DNA of 64,000 nucleotides from Tetraselmis striata (GCA_006384855.1 VCJN01002777.1:1-64000), one strand, 5' to 3'; shown: positions 20,659 through 33,815, counted from the stretch's first letter. The notes: generated by a model not told the origin, from the letters alone. Translations and numbers: made by a program.

Positions 20659-23600
20659 AAAAAAACTTGCCGTATATGTGCTACTTACGTTTTCGAAATG
20701 CTCAGTGACCTGCTTCTGTCCGCCTTGTCCAGTCACAGCCATCCACCTACAGCCCCACCGAGCAGCACCAGATATGTAAATATGGATAGGGCTGCAAGTC
20801 TGAGAGATGGGCGTGGTCATTGACATTGCTAGCTATGTGGTGAATCCCCTTGACAAGGCCGCACTTCCCACTGTGTCAGGCTTCACCTGGCTAGCTGAAG
20901 CAGCATCTTTGCCTTGTTGGCAGCAGCAGCGTGCGCACTATCTGCAATCGCATGGATTCAACACCAGCTCAATACATGCATACATGTGCGTGCGTGCGTG
21001 TGAACGCGTATATATCCCATGTTGAAGAAGTGTACCATTTGTAAAATCAGCTTCGGCATGCTAGACATATGCAGAAAAACACAATACCTGATATATTGAT
21101 GTCTCCAGTGCTCAAAGCATCCTGCATTGCATTGCAATATCAAACAGAACAGTTAGGTGGAACTCTGGAGCTGCGTAACCCCCCCCTCCCCCCCCCTCCC
21201 AAAAAAAACACACATGCACACACACACACACACACACACGCAAAAAGGGGCAGAAAAGAGTCAACACCTCAAGTGTGTTTATTGCTCGGTGTGACTCCCC
21301 AGTGCTCCACAACAGCTTTGAATACTCCAGAGATGACCCCTCCGCCCGGAGAGATACCGCCTGGGCATGAGCAACACCCCGTTTATTGCTCAGATACATA
21401 TACACAGAAATGTAAAAACACATGTTGACACATTCTATGAAAGCCAATACTGTATAAATCACCTCAAGGCATGAAATGGCAGCAGAATCATAGTGTCCTG
21501 TTTTTCGGCAGAGCTTTGCCTGCAGCAAAAAGCATCGACCAACTTCCTGCTGCATTCCGCTCAGTGCAGCCATCTGCCGACGCAGCGCCAATACAGGCTC
21601 CTGGATATTCAATTGTACGTCAGCAATGTGTCACTACCCCAGGGTCAGAAATGATTGCCAATCCGACAAACAAACAGCAAGGGTCAGTATTTGCAACGAA
21701 CCTGTGCGTTCAGCGATGTTTGCATGCAGGCCAGTCGCTCACGCCAGTGAAGCTTCTGAAAACTCTGCTTGAGCTGGATGGGCCCGAATGATGTGGCATT
21801 AGAGCCCGTTGTCAAGGTTGGTATGTGGGTAATGGCGTCCTCAATTTCCTGCATGGCAACACGAAATGGCATTAATGGCATCCTCAATTTCCGGCATGTA
21901 CGGAGTTCATGAAATCCTTTAATGGATGGAACCAAAACCGGTTAAGACAATCCCGGCCCAGTGGAGGCTCACACACCACTGTTATATCTAGCCATTGCGA
22001 GCAGGAAAGGGCATGTGACAACCCACCTGCAACATGTGTAGCTTGACGACATATGGATAGGCTCGTGAGTGCGATTCCATGGCTGCTGCAGACATAGGGC
22101 CCATGATCTCGTGCCTGGCAGCCTCCAACTACAGCTCAGGTTGGCACATACACAATTACCACTGCATGGCTTCTAGCGAGTACTCCGAACATATGGTGTG
22201 GGTGTGACAGAAACCGCACAGGTAACCTACCTGCGCCTTCAAGGTTGTCATGTCTCGATCGCGCATGCTTATCAGCATCTCACCAATGCGAACCTCCCAG
22301 AGTTGCTTGGCCTCAATTAGATGCGGGTGCTCGTGTGCAACCTGCATCAATCCTCTTTTCTCAGGATTGATTGGGCATGAACAGCCCCATGCGAGTGTAC
22401 AGGCAGCGGGATCCTGGTATAAACCTTCAAGCAGCTTTCCAGTTCATGCCATCTACCCATACGCCATGATGCTGCTATCCCCCTGACAGCAAGGTTGCAA
22501 CGCGCTTCTCCGGCAGCATGCAGTGCCAGACCCTCCGCCTGCACACAGGTCATGAGATGCTTCAGTCACCTGACAAAAGAGGGCAGTCGGTACATATACA
22601 TACCATGTGCAGATGTTTTCAGCATACCTGCTTCAGCACCGCCTGAAGATGACCAAGATGAAGCAAGCAATCAAGCTGGCCAGTTGCATGATGGCTAAGG
22701 ACATTCATCGGTGTTTGATCTTCTGCTAGATATTCATCGGCTTCTTGTTGCAGTGCCTGCTCATAGAGGGTCAGAGCCTCAGACCAGCTGCCACGCCTCT
22801 CAGCAGCAAGAATCATGTCGGAATTTGTTGGTCCACCATGCCGTAGGCGGGTGAAGCCTGAAGGCATAGGCAAACACATTCTTTGAGTCAAGTGGGGGCA
22901 AGTGCGGGACAGCAGCAGGCATTATAAATCCGGGGCGAAAGAGGGAGCGTGTGCGCGCGGGAGTGGGGTTAGGAGGGGCGGGAGAAAGGTACTGGTGGTG
23001 GTTGGGGGGGGGGGGGGGGGGGGGGCATTGCCTGCTAGCCCATCAGGCTCTTCCAGCTCAGAGTAGACAGCAATGAGAAAAGATACATCATCAGGCTGAT
23101 ACGAAGACTTGACTCTAGCTGCAGGATTCAAGCCCCCTCCCTGAGATCGGAGAGAGGCCTCAAAGTATTGCATCGCCCGTGCGTACGCTCCACACCTTAA
23201 AACCAGAGCGAGGGTTTTTTGTTGATATTGAAGACACAATCAGGGCATGACCCTTCTGCACTGGCAGGCACCTGTAAGATGCCTTGGCAAGCACACGATG
23301 ATCCACTTCCTGTAGCATTTTCTCCACGCAGGCTTTTCCCTCAGAAAAATGGCCGGAACTTATTGCAGCGCGCTTTCCGCTGTTGTTTCCAGAGCTTATA
23401 GTGCCTATGTACGCCGAACAGTTACAACAAGCATTATTGATTGTCCACGGAAGGTGCTTCTGATGGACAAGGTGAAAATCAAGCGCCCATTGTGTACTGT
23501 ACATGAGCGGAAGGAGCTCACCTTGGTTGTCAACTCGTAAAACCCAGGTCTTTAGCTTGTCAAAGAGGGTAAACAGTGCTTGAAGCAAGAGGTGCCAATC

Positions 23601-26600
23601 CGTCTGCATATTGCCGGTCTCTGTGCAGCCCTGTATGGCACAAGTAGTTTGTATTTTAACTGACCTTGATAATGCCATGGTAAGGAATCTACCTATCATA
23701 ACGATGATCAAGAAGCAACTGGCTTTCATACTTTCAGCACAGTGTGGATCTCCATGAGAACAGCCGCCGCAGCAGCTTCATCGCCACTAGCAAGCACATT
23801 CAGCACCGCATGGGGCAGGAGAAGCAGCATGATTGAGATGTCATGCCTTGCAACTCCCGTGCAAGCTTTGAAGATTGTGGCTCTGCAGCAGACAGTGCTT
23901 CTGTCAGGCACAGCCACAAGTGGTACACGTACACAGCGATACCACAGTAAGTGCTCACCTTTCTGGCCCCATCAGGTCTGTTAACTGTTTCAACCAAAGA
24001 AAGAGCCAGCGTCTGAAGGAGAGCGTGTGCGGCCCGAAAATCGGCGACTTTATAGTCCCAGGTGCTGAGCTCTGCAGCTGATATTTGGTGCTTAAATACG
24101 GCCGTACTACCGCCTGCAGCTCCGGTTCAATGGACCTGGCCAGCAACATATGATGGGTACCATGAGATCGTGTTTCTCTGTGAACACGCAAATGACGCAG
24201 ACAAAGGATTTGATGATCACCTGTACAGGCTATCGCCGGATTCCCCAGCACCGGTGGAATCATTGAACTGCGCCAAAAGCTCCTGTGATGCACACCACAA
24301 ACAGCATATCATACGTGGTAGCGTATCATGTCATATACCATATCATAACTTGCTTCCACCCTGGGCACGGGCATAAAAGAAAAAATGCGCCCTGCCACAA
24401 TTGTCCACATCCACACATCAGCATGGGATGGCAAGGCAAGCCAAATAAAACGGCCCTATCGAGAAATAGGTGTCCTACTGCCTACCTGTATCCCAAATGT
24501 AGCAGCCTCAGATATCTCCAGATCTGATGAACCGCTCAGCAGGTTTGCCAGTGAGCTCAGGACTTGTTTTGCAAGCTCGGCTTCACTTTCGCATATTTGA
24601 TCAGCACTCTGTGCTTTAGATATCAAAATCTTGAAGGTTTCAACTTTGCTCAGCTTTGCAGGGTCCACCGCCCCAACTGAACCAAGACATTCCGCGCCGC
24701 GCAGATGCACCCTGTGGCTCAGAGCTGATCGCACCTGTCAAGTCCATGCCAGGGATTTCACATGGAGGTATTCTTATCGATATCGCGACATCCACAAGAG
24801 CAGGGGCAAATGCTGTGATGTACAACCTTGATGCTGTCTGGTGATATTTAAGACAGGAGGGTATGAGGGCAATACCTCAGGGTCACAGCTCTTCAACAAC
24901 ACAGCAACAAGGAAGTCAAGTGCATGGTGCCATGGATCAGCTCCCGGGATTTGCTTTTGGCGAGCCGCAAGGGAAAGCCGCCATTCTTGGTGTTGTTGCA
25001 AGAAACACTTGATCTCCATCATGGTCACTGCTTTCACAGCGAGAGGCTGACAATCGAAGCAGAGTGGATGTTACACAGTGGAAAATCCGGGAGAACCGTC
25101 CGGCCTTGCATGGATTATGCTGCAATCCATGTCAGCACAGTGCTTGCTTGTGGAAACTTACCTGTCCTGTATACTGTCTAGGCCGATGGGGCACAAGGCC
25201 CTCTGCCAGCATCAGCAGATGATCTGGAGCAGAAAGGTCGCCGCGAGCTTGGACAAGTGCACGATTCACCGCCTCCAAGGAAGGCACTGGCATTCCAAGC
25301 CAGGAAAATGTCAGGCACAGGTGATCATGATTTCCAAAGCGAGCACTGATTAAGAGCTAGGCACGTATACACTATAGCACATAGGCGAACATCTACCGCC
25401 AGTTTGCTTGCACCTACGTGATGGAAGAGGTGGGAATTCGCATAAGCACTGCTCGTCCAAGTTTGCTCTGTTCGATATTACCAGCTCTTCCATGGCGGCA
25501 GATGCTGCAAGTGTTGCATTGCCGCCACTGTCCAAAAATGCAGTGAGAATCACTGCAATGCGCACGGCATGGATTCGAAGCATTTGAGGTGCTCGAGTGC
25601 TCAGTTGCCTGCCAAGAGTGCGGGTGACACCGAGCATAGTCAGCCCCCCCCCAAACACTAACCCAACAGAAAACAATTGCACATGCTCGTGGTTTCTTTG
25701 AGCCCACGATAGAGATGCACATCTTGAATAAAAAAATCTTTGCACGTACTTTATGAAAAGCGACCAGGCAGCAAGTGCTTGTAGTTGCACGTCTGGCGCT
25801 GAGAGCTCTGTCGCGCGCGCTAGCAGGGTCATCATCAGAGGGACGAAGTCCGCCAAGTGACGTCCAACAAACACGATCAAGAGCGACAAACATCTCAGGG
25901 CTTGAAGCTGTTCAGCAAGTTCGGCTTCCTTCCCCCGCTTCATGCGGTCACCAACAAGTTCCTGATTCACATGGCAATAAGTGGGCCTTACTGAAAAGAA
26001 GCATACTTGCATTTACGCAGCAATTGCAGCACATCTACTCAGTGCCATGATGCACAACTCACCGTGAGAAGCCAGATCATCTGTTCTTCGTGCAGAAAGT
26101 CGGCCACAGCTGCGCTGATGTCGTCCTCACTGATGTCCTTCCCTGTATGAATACGCAGAATGCAACCCAGAACATTGTTCTGCACCGTCTCAATCAGTTC
26201 CGCAGATGGCTGGAGTCCAGCGTTGGTGTCTCCGCCATCGGAAGCTTCAGAAAATGACCACCGCTTATATTCACCAGCGCACCATATGACCTCCTTCAGA
26301 ACGCTTCTCAAGGATGATTTCATGAGGTCATCAAATTCAACCTCTGATGACATTGAAGCACAGATCAAGGAAAAGATCCAGGTGGGGGGCGGGGGGGGGG
26401 GGGGGGGGGGGGGGTGATCAGTACTGCCTGACAGGATTGCCAATTGTTCACATCAGGGCCGTGGCATCAATAAGGGGGGAGGTGGGGGGGGGGGGGTGAA
26501 AGACTGAAAGCCCCCCCCCCCCCCACCTCCCCCCCCAAACACACATTGGCAGTCTATTCCTCAACACCAGTCATAATCTAGCTCACCTGTGTGCCTTAAC

Positions 26601-29600
26601 ATGAATGCAGCATACTCATCAATATCTTGTTGTCCCTCCAGCAGCAAAAAGGCCACCGTGTGGTGGCCGTAGTTGACCAGCATATCCTTGAGTGACTGTT
26701 GCAGGCATTTTGCAAGGGCCCCGAGGAGCTGCATATCTTGTGAAATGACAAGCCTTGGAAGTACGGACGGAACTAGCTTCTGTGCAATCTCGCTACTCTA
26801 CAAGAAGAAGGGGGGGGGGGGGGGGGGGGGGGGGAGGGGGGGGGGGTCTGCTCATATCAGTACCACATGGTCCGCTGTCTGAAATTGTACACACTAGCAC
26901 AGCACTATGGCACGAGGTATTTCAAGCAGCAGCACCTGTATTTCCAGCATGTCAGCAAGCTCAGGCAACAGCTGCGGTTTGGATCCAAGCCGTCGCCCAA
27001 CATACTCCATCACGCGGGACTGCCCGGTAATGAGCTCTGCAACCTTGACACCACGTTGCCGCGCGACACTATGAAGCAGTTCTGCTGCGATGACACGGAC
27101 ATGCTGACGCTCGTCATCCAGAACATCAACGAGCAATACAACGCTCATCCAGAGCGCTTCTCGTGTCTGTGTTGATATTGCAAGTTGAGCAATGCATGCC
27201 ATAACGGATTCCTGCACATCAGATGAGTCGTTGTGTTTGGAGGCTTCAAGCTTGCCTCGGAGATCCTGCAAGAATAAATTAAACCTTTACTAGTAATTTC
27301 AACGAATTGCCATGGCTGAGTGGTTAGGCAGATAGAGACCTTCTGTAAGCTGTAGAGGCACCGTGTGCTTACCTTCAGTAGCAAGACCTCCGAGTCCTTA
27401 ACATTGACTGCCGATGCAACACTGGTGTCAGGCTTGTAAATGTGGATCACTTTAGCTGGTGCAGCGATTGCAGGGAGGAGTGCTACAACTGCCGAACGAA
27501 GCTGTCGGCTTGGAGATGTGACAAGATTGACACATTTTTTTATAACGCTTGCTGTTTTGGTCACCGTCAGAGCATCTTGCTGGGCATGTAGCCAAGTGCC
27601 CATGAAGTCCAGCATGGAGCATTGAACCTGTTTCAGTGTGAAAGTTTCTCATAAATGCATAATGCTAATACTGGTGCTACCTCTCAAACGCAGCTAGTTC
27701 ATGCATCGTACCTCAGGGCGTTCATTCTTGTCTGTGATGAGCACCATGAATGGCTGAAGAGCACTTTGGTCTAGGGCAAAACTTGACGGGAAGGAAGTGG
27801 CTGCATTTATATTGGATTTACAGCTGCTGACAGCCTCAGCAGAGTTGAGCAAGATCTCGGAACAGCGTAGTGCCAGCACTTCAACGCCATAGTTCCGGCA
27901 CATGCTGTAATACGCGTCCGCAAATTGCAATTCCCAGCGAGTGCCAGGAAGTGTGCTCTTGATCATCACCTGTGAAATAACACAGCCAGACATAATCACC
28001 CCCTGGGCTGGAAAACCCTGTAACAAAGGGCAGTATAACATAGCAACACATCCTAGTTGCCAAAAATATTGCAATGCCTTTAGGCGGAAGTTTGTATCGT
28101 ACCGATTATAGTCGTACGGGGTACGAAAAGTACTCGCTGACCTCGTTATCGTCAACACTCCAGTAGTAAATCTGTACGAGAGCCCTCTTACCCGTATTAG
28201 AGGTTTTCAAGTAGGAGAAAACTCCTACCATAACTCCGAGGTAGTTAAAACAGAACCTCTGCCACGGCAGCTAGCATCCCGCGGTGCCATTGCTGCACCA
28301 CTTACCCGACCACCACGCAAGCGTGGCAGCACACCGGCTCCCATATTGTGAATAGCCACAGATTCGACGACCACGGTCAGGCCCAGATGCCAGCCTGGAA
28401 GCGCGCATATGAAGCAGGGCTCGACCCCCATGACATCAAGTGACCCCCCCCCCCCCTCCCCACCGCCCTCTCTATCCCCCATTTAGTCAGAATCTTAACG
28501 CAGCATGTTCCGGGCATATACGCAAATTTCTACTACCATGTGAACCGCCTACTGCGTCCCCTTGCTGCGCGTTGGCGCCCCTCTGCCCTGGCCGCAGCGC
28601 GTTGGCGCCCTGCTGCCCCGGCCGCTAAACGCGCACCCAGCCTGCTAAAACTCTGCGTTGAGAGGGGGATTAGGGCAAGACGCAAAACTTGAATGCCGAT
28701 ACAGCTTCTTTGGCGACCGCCAGGGCCGCCTAGGGGTACCTCTGGTCTACCTGGAGCTCGCTTCTTGGCCACAGTTGCAGGCTCTAGGCACTGCGCTCGC
28801 GGTGCCAAGGTGATATGACAAGCTGCCCCCCCAGCCAGGCGCGATGATGACACCAGGAGACTTATTGCTCCGAGTCTGGACGGCGCTAGAGGCCACCCAG
28901 AGTCGGGGACTGTCATATGGGACACTTCCTGGCAGTACCAGCTACCCGTTGCGCCTTGCATCACGCATTCGCGGTCGGCCGGATGGGGGCGTGCGGTAAC
29001 CAGAACCCTATGGGGTTCCACACTCGGTTCATAATATCCCACTCAATTGAACACAAAATGTGGGATCTCTGGCTGGACCGAGCGAGAGTACGATGTGAAC
29101 TTCCGGGGCGTACCTGGCAATGTATCCGTTCCGAATATTCCCGGACTGGTTTCCAGTAGGGAATACCAGGTATGATAGGAACGCCCGCCTTTGCGAGAAG
29201 ATGCCCTAAGTTTCATCACGACCTAAGTTTCAACACGCTCAGTTTTCTCCGCATATCGTTGCATCCTGGCGCACCTGGGGAGGGTTTCTATGGCACGTTC
29301 AGCTCGTCTAATTAGATGCTATCCGGAGAATATCGGCAATCCTAGGTGAAGTTGGCATAGCCGCAGCACTAGCCACAATATTCGGGGTGAGTGAGTGGTG
29401 GGTTGTAGATAAAATAAAACGCACGGCTCCTGACTCCTGTCTCGCGATGACAAGAGCGAGGGCACGTGGAGGTGGCAGCGGGCGGAGTTGCTTGCGTATT
29501 GAGGACGGCAGCAGACGGAATGCATAGCGGCTGTGTAGCGAGTGAGGGTGGGCTGCGTGGTGCTCGATCGTCGCAGGTGTAGCACAAAGATTACCTGTCG

Positions 29601-32600
29601 GCGGTGGACATACGCAACGTGGCTGGCCTGGCGGGTGGGGGCGCAAACCAGCGGGGACTTCTGACGAGAACTTGCCGGGTCTCGGCGACGTCCTCCGTGT
29701 GACCAGATTCACTCGTCACTCGAACGGCTTGACCGTGTCAGATTCTAGAGAAGCTGTAACTGTGCCGCAGCGGGGATAGTTACGGACGGTGGGGATGATG
29801 CACCCCACTAGAGCCGCATCGCGCCGCTATCAACATGCAGTACACGCGGGATCAGAGGTTGCTAGCGAGCGATTGGCGGCGGGCATTACCAACCGCTCCA
29901 CGACCGACCAGCTGCACGCAGCACTTCAGGGAGGGTACTTATACTATATGGCGATATATGGGTGCCCTTGGTGGCAGCCAGTCGGTGGTGGGAGTCCCAA
30001 GGGTGGGCGCTACTGCCCGTTTTGAATGCTAAGGGCTCCTATGTAGCTGACAAACCAATTTCACCCTCACCACTTAGGCGATGCACATGACCAGCTTAAT
30101 GCCCGCCCTTAATCCGCTACGCTGGCCACGTCTAGATGTGGTCCCTGCCTAGGGTTAGGCTGAATGGGGGTTGTGTCGGTTGAGTTGCGTCATGCTGGCG
30201 GGTGATCTGCGCCTTGGCAGCGCAAAATGTGTTGACGGGCCGTTTCTCGCTACCTGCAATGACTTCCCCACTTCACGTCGTACTATCAGCGCCTCGTCCC
30301 CCACTGCTCCACTCAGCTCTTGCAGGCACTGAGCTGCTGAGGACCTGGAAACCGGAAATCGCATGCATATTGTCAGTAGCAACTGCGGTTCTGGGTGCGG
30401 TGGCATAGGCAAATCCCGACAGCATGTAATGGAGGATATTCAGAGACAGCTTATCTTTCCACCTTTCTGTATGCGCAGCTGGTTTTGCGCGTGAAGGCTC
30501 CATGTAAAAGACGAATGGTAGTGCGGCGACTGCCAAGGCTCGGACGTCCGGGGAGCTGTCTGCAAGGGATTTCCGAACAATGCGCATGGATGTTGCAGCA
30601 CTATCCCATGCGCCTCGTTGGTGCTGGCACTTGTGCGAGATCGCCTGGTGCAGGTAGGATGTACGAAGAGAGCTTCGCCTTGCCGAATCCAAAGTCCATC
30701 TGCTCTGGTGTAGCTGCATTTCTTCTGCTGGACAGCCATCGTCCCTTTTTGATAGCTTAGACCATGGCAGCTCCAACATTTCCCCGAGCTTAAGGCCTTG
30801 GTACTTGGCAGCAGCATGCTGGGGTTGGCTGCCTGAGAACTGTTGGCACAAGAGTAGTGTCGCCAGACTCTCAAGCAGCTGAAGCAGGCATGACACGCCC
30901 TCTGCGCTCCTTAGATCTTCTGAAAGATTCATCATCCACCCGGTCCACAAAGATGCTGTCTCAAGACACACGTCATAGAACTCCTCGAACAGCTTATGCG
31001 GCGTTGCTGATGCAATGAGCATCTGCAGGGCATACATCTTTTGTAGACACCTGTCATCAGGGACGTTGCCAGTGGCCGGGCAGCATCTGCGCGGCATAGC
31101 CAACAGCTCTTCCCCGACTTCGGCTGCATATCGGCACATGGATTTGTTTATGTGCAGTGCTGCAAAAATCGTGTCACATGCACTGGGAGTCCAATTCCAA
31201 AGACAGCTGCGCACACCTGGGACATGCAGGGTGCCAGTCGCTGAATACGCAGACCTGTATACAGGGGACATAAGTCAACTTGGAAGCTATGTATGGAAGC
31301 TATGGTTGGCTTTCAGACAATATACCACATGGCAGCATCTAGAGACTCCAGCTTGTGAGCAAGCTCGCACCCTTGACCACTGCTTCGTGTAGCGGTTCGG
31401 CAGTTAAGAATATGGGCAAACGGCTGTTGGAAGTGGTCAACAACAACTCCAGATTCTACAGCTGCAGAGATCATTGCGCCGGCAATCCGTAGTGCGGGTA
31501 GTTGTAGACTGGGCTGGCATTCCATCAGAACAACAAGAATGGACAGCAGTGATACCTGCCAGCAGCCAGAGAGCCAGCCAACACCCCAAATCAACATAAA
31601 ACACCCAACTAGCGCAGCATTTGCAGATCTGCCACCCTGCAGGGTTAATCCTGGGACTTTACCTGCACACCCTTGTCAGTGCTGTGAACTGCGAGGTGGC
31701 TTAAAGCCTGCAGCAGCCGTGGGGCATATACGTGCAGCGCGCCCCATTCTGTCTGTGTAAGTTTGCACACAGATAGCTCCAAACAGTGTACACACGCTTG
31801 TGACAACCCGCCAGACATGATTTTTTGATGCCTTGAAGTGGCGATGCCCTGACAGAGGCAGCAGATGCAATGCAAATACCTCATTGTCTGTCAACTTGAC
31901 AGAGCCCTATGCAACGTGCTCACTTTTCTGTGCGTGGGTGAACATACGCAAAGGCAACAGACTTGCCTCTAGCATGTCCAGGACGGTGCACAGCAACTGT
32001 CTTGCAGATATCTCACGCGGGCAGAGCACAGCTGCTTCCGCGTGAATAGCCTGCATCATGGCTGCCTGCATGAATTGACAGCGATGTCAGGCGTGGCCAT
32101 GCAAGGCAACTGTGCTTACTTACTAGCCCCTTGCGCACCACCCTCCATGAGCAAGACACCATCCCGTACCTGGTGTTCGTCGCTGCCGTACGGAAACAGC
32201 GCATGCAATGGACGCAATAATGCTATTCCGGGCATGCAGTGCGCAAAGGACGGCGATTCCAGAAGTATGCGCGACAATAGACGAGCCGTTGCTGCTGTCA
32301 CATCCTGGTGAAACATGATGCAATTCAGTGAACGCATAAATATGCTTCTGGGAGGCACGCAGTCGTATGAGCTATCACAGATACCCTGAGGTGGTCCTAC
32401 CAGAGCTGCGGTTTCGCTTTCAAGTGTCAATGTGATGCACTGCAACTGCCCATAAATGTGCCCCCTTGAGGAATCCATGCAGTCGCCACCACCAGACATC
32501 TTCGCAAAACAATGGTTGAAGCTTTGTAGTGTTACGCATTTGTCTTGAGGCATTGAATCCAGCATCCCGGAAAACGCCATGTCGACGTCTACGGCAGCAT

Positions 32601-33337
32601 GCGCAGCACAGCACTGGTGTGAAATGCATGATAGTATGAGCATAGACATTGGGACCTAGTTGGTATTGGCTTACCTTGAACCAGCACTGCTAAGTCTGTA
32701 TATATAATGGCGCAAGTCTCCGTGTCCTGTGCAAGGCACTGCGTAGCTAGACGGTCCAGGGTGTCAACTAGTTTCTTGCTGTGAGGCCTGCGCATATGAA
32801 CAGCATATTCATGACATAATGACCAACTCATTCAGCATCAATGTGGCAACACACGAAGTACAGCTTAGTGAATCGAGAAGTGTGTAGCAGAAGACAGGCA
32901 ATTGCTACCAGTATCAATAAAATTACCTGAGCTTGGGCAGCGAGACAAGCTGCATCACTCTGGCAAAGAAATACGGGATAGAAGAGATGCCGTTGTCATG
33001 GAACACGCCAGGGAACTTGTCCAGAGCAAGGCACAGCAAGCTGAGCATGATTTTCAATATGTTCAACGGCGCGTCTTCTCCCACTGCCTCAGCTTCAGTG
33101 CACAGGGAAATAATATCAGTTTGAAATGCAAGGATCAATGTCGGAACAATAAATGGAATCATGGCTGGTACCTTTTCCACCGGTGCCATAGTCTTGGAAG
33201 AGCAAGTGCAGTACGTGCCGCATGCGCAGGGACAGCGACTCATCGCCTGCACTCGAGTCGCTCGAGCAACGTTGGACGGAACTGGAACGGTGCTCTAACT
33301 CGGCCAGCAGAGCTTGCAATTTCCCACGCGACTCCAT
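17473..33337 (-). CDS. ATR: ATR checkpoint kinase (PI3K-like), many exons
   Basis: A PIKK-family serine/threonine kinase that senses RPA-coated single-stranded DNA and starts replication-stress and DNA-damage signalling in the nucleus. Coding blocks on the minus strand follow ATR order over 15.9 kb: N-terminal HEAT repeats, a UME-like region, central HEAT repeats, the FAT domain, the two-lobed kinase and a FATC tail. At least 25 exons are implied, and I could place the last nine splice by splice. Diagnostic segments include ECLGSVGAVDPAKL, MVGHILGLGDRHGEN and MYIWWMVWF at the end, closest in my memory to plant ATR. The ATG at 33337 (MESRGKLQALLAELEH) is the most plausible start but unproven. 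Several introns carry long G/C homopolymers. The kinase half shows no stop codon in the expected exons, so the gene looks functional. Confidence 0.95.
17730..19439 (-). CDS. ATR: ATR kinase domain exons
   Basis: Placed exons (coding direction): 19439-19171, 19071-18929, 18829-18734, 18635-18479, 18391-18170, 18062-17943 and 17864-17730. Splices keep the frame, for example LN-R|LFVKHP and QW|VNFTIGFRH. The N-lobe has SLQKPKKIVFMGSD and the ATP-binding lysine in FLAKPKDDLRKD. The catalytic loop is GLGDRHGEN and the metal-binding segment is HVDFSCLFDK. Then come KPEMVPFRLTQN and RAHRETILSILETFVHDPLVEW. All catalytic residues (Lys, Asp-Arg-His-x-x-Asn, Asp-Phe-Ser) are present. The intron after FDK begins with GC rather than GT. 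Confidence 0.95.
19520..24300 (-). CDS. ATR: ATR FAT domain exons
   Basis: A series of exons encodes the helical FAT solenoid that cradles the kinase. In coding order: LLPHAVLNVLASGDEAAA (23.8 kb), AYARAMQYFEASLRSQ and SELEEPDGLAG (23.0-23.2 kb), SWSEALTLYEQALQQEADEY (22.75 kb), RMGRWHELESCLK (22.45 kb), WEVRIGEMLISMRDRDMTTL (22.25 kb), EPVLALRRQ and CRKTGHYDSAAISCL (21.5 kb), KPHFYYGKYLDQLM (20.45 kb), HRLIMQSLPRLLTLWYDFG (20.0 kb) and SWLMVLSQLISRMCHPDRD with SYPQQCFWALVAV (19.65-19.75 kb). The last FAT exon is 19841-19520, spliced in frame to the kinase exons (SRP|GPKYKE). G/C homopolymers lie in the intervening introns near 19.88, 20.63, 21.19 and 23.01 kb. Confidence 0.9.
24301..27969 (-). 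CDS. ATR: ATR central HEAT and UME-like exons
   Basis: In coding order: MIKSTLPGTRWELQFADAYY, starting directly after a TTTCACAG acceptor at 27970; a HEAT block with VVLLVDVLDDERQHVRVIAA and LLHSVARQRGVKVAELI near 27.0-27.1 kb; NNVLGCILRIHTGKDISEDD at 26.1 kb; a UME-like helical stretch with EQLQALRCLSLLIVFVGRHL at 25.75-25.93 kb; LSLAARQKQ and LLKSCDPEV at 24.9 kb; and AECLGSVGAVDPAKLSKVE at 24.65 kb, a segment well conserved in ATR. Introns contain the G/C runs at 26.39, 26.5 and 26.82 kb. Exact exon limits in this part are not all resolved. Confidence 0.85.
27970..30253 (-). other. 2.3 kb ATR intron with transposon debris
   Basis: The donor is GCAG|GTAGCG at 30253 and the acceptor TTTCACAG at 27970. 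This is far larger than the other ATR introns, most of which are about 70-300 bp. Its 28.25-28.64 kb part, on the opposite strand, holds the end of an ORF (AWKRAYEAGLDPHDIK then stop) and a downstream block shared with 59.5-59.77 kb. The remainder (28.65-30.2 kb) has no recognisable gene and is probably also inserted sequence. Confidence 0.75.
28250..28640 (+). repeat. 3'-end repeat with ORF tail, copy 1
   Basis: A frame ending AGLDPHDIK-stop is followed by a C-rich run, then AACGCAGCATGTTCCGGG, a CTACTACCATGTGAAC block, and a GC-rich GCGCGTTGGCGCCC/TGCCCCGGCC tail. The same succession occurs at 59500-59765, after an ORF ending GLDRPNDIK. It looks like the 3' end of a mobile or dispersed gene family. 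Confidence 0.75.
30254..33337 (-). CDS. ATR: ATR N-terminal HEAT-repeat exons
   Basis: In coding order: the presumptive start MESRGKLQALLAELEHR; helical blocks APLNILKIMLSLLCLALDKF (33.05 kb), KKLVDTLDRLATQCLAQDTE (32.75 kb), DEHQVRDGVLLMEGGAQ (32.15 kb) and LSVCKLTQTEWGALHVYAPR (31.75 kb); and a long exon around 30.4-31.1 kb with KYQGLKLGEMLELPWSKL and SSPDVRALAVAALPFVFY. The last two match conserved stretches of the ATR N-terminus (the LPW block and the following HEAT repeat). The final piece, SSAAQCLQELSGAVGDEALI, ends at the donor at 30254. In other species this half binds ATRIP. Exon borders within this block are only partly resolved. Confidence 0.8.
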
Positions 33338-33815
33338 TGCAGACCGTCCACGCGATAGCAAGCCACCTCGACACCGATGACCTGGCAAGACTCCGCGTCG
33401 CCCTCGCAGACGACTTCTTCAGTCGACGCCCGTGTTATGCACCTGCTATAATACGCTATCATATTGTGAAGCGTGCCACGAAGCGCGCCATTCTTGCATG
33501 TGCGTGAGGAAGAGGTCCTTCCCAAGCTAAAGGCCACAATACGACTGGAGGAGTCTGCCTGCTCCTAGTATTGATCGCGCGGGGATACATGGTAGTTGCC
33601 GCGAGCATCACTGTCGTTCTGCTGCGTGCTGATGGATTTCCCAGCAGAAGGCGACGCGGGAGGCGCCGATTATTTCCCGGTGGCGTCGATTCGTCTATTC
33701 GTCGCACATGTTAATTTTGTTTTGCTCGCGGGCGGTAGCGACTACAGGGTACCTGTACCTGTACCTGTAGTTTTTTTTCGTCGGGCCAGGATGTTTTTAA
33801 CCAGGGTTGGGCTTC

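Noticed and set aside
27311-27370. tRNA-like start (GCCATGGCTGAGTGGTTAGG) inside an ATR intron
   Set aside because: A box A-like word is present, but there is no box B (GGTTCGAATCC type) and no acceptor-stem pairing at a sensible distance.
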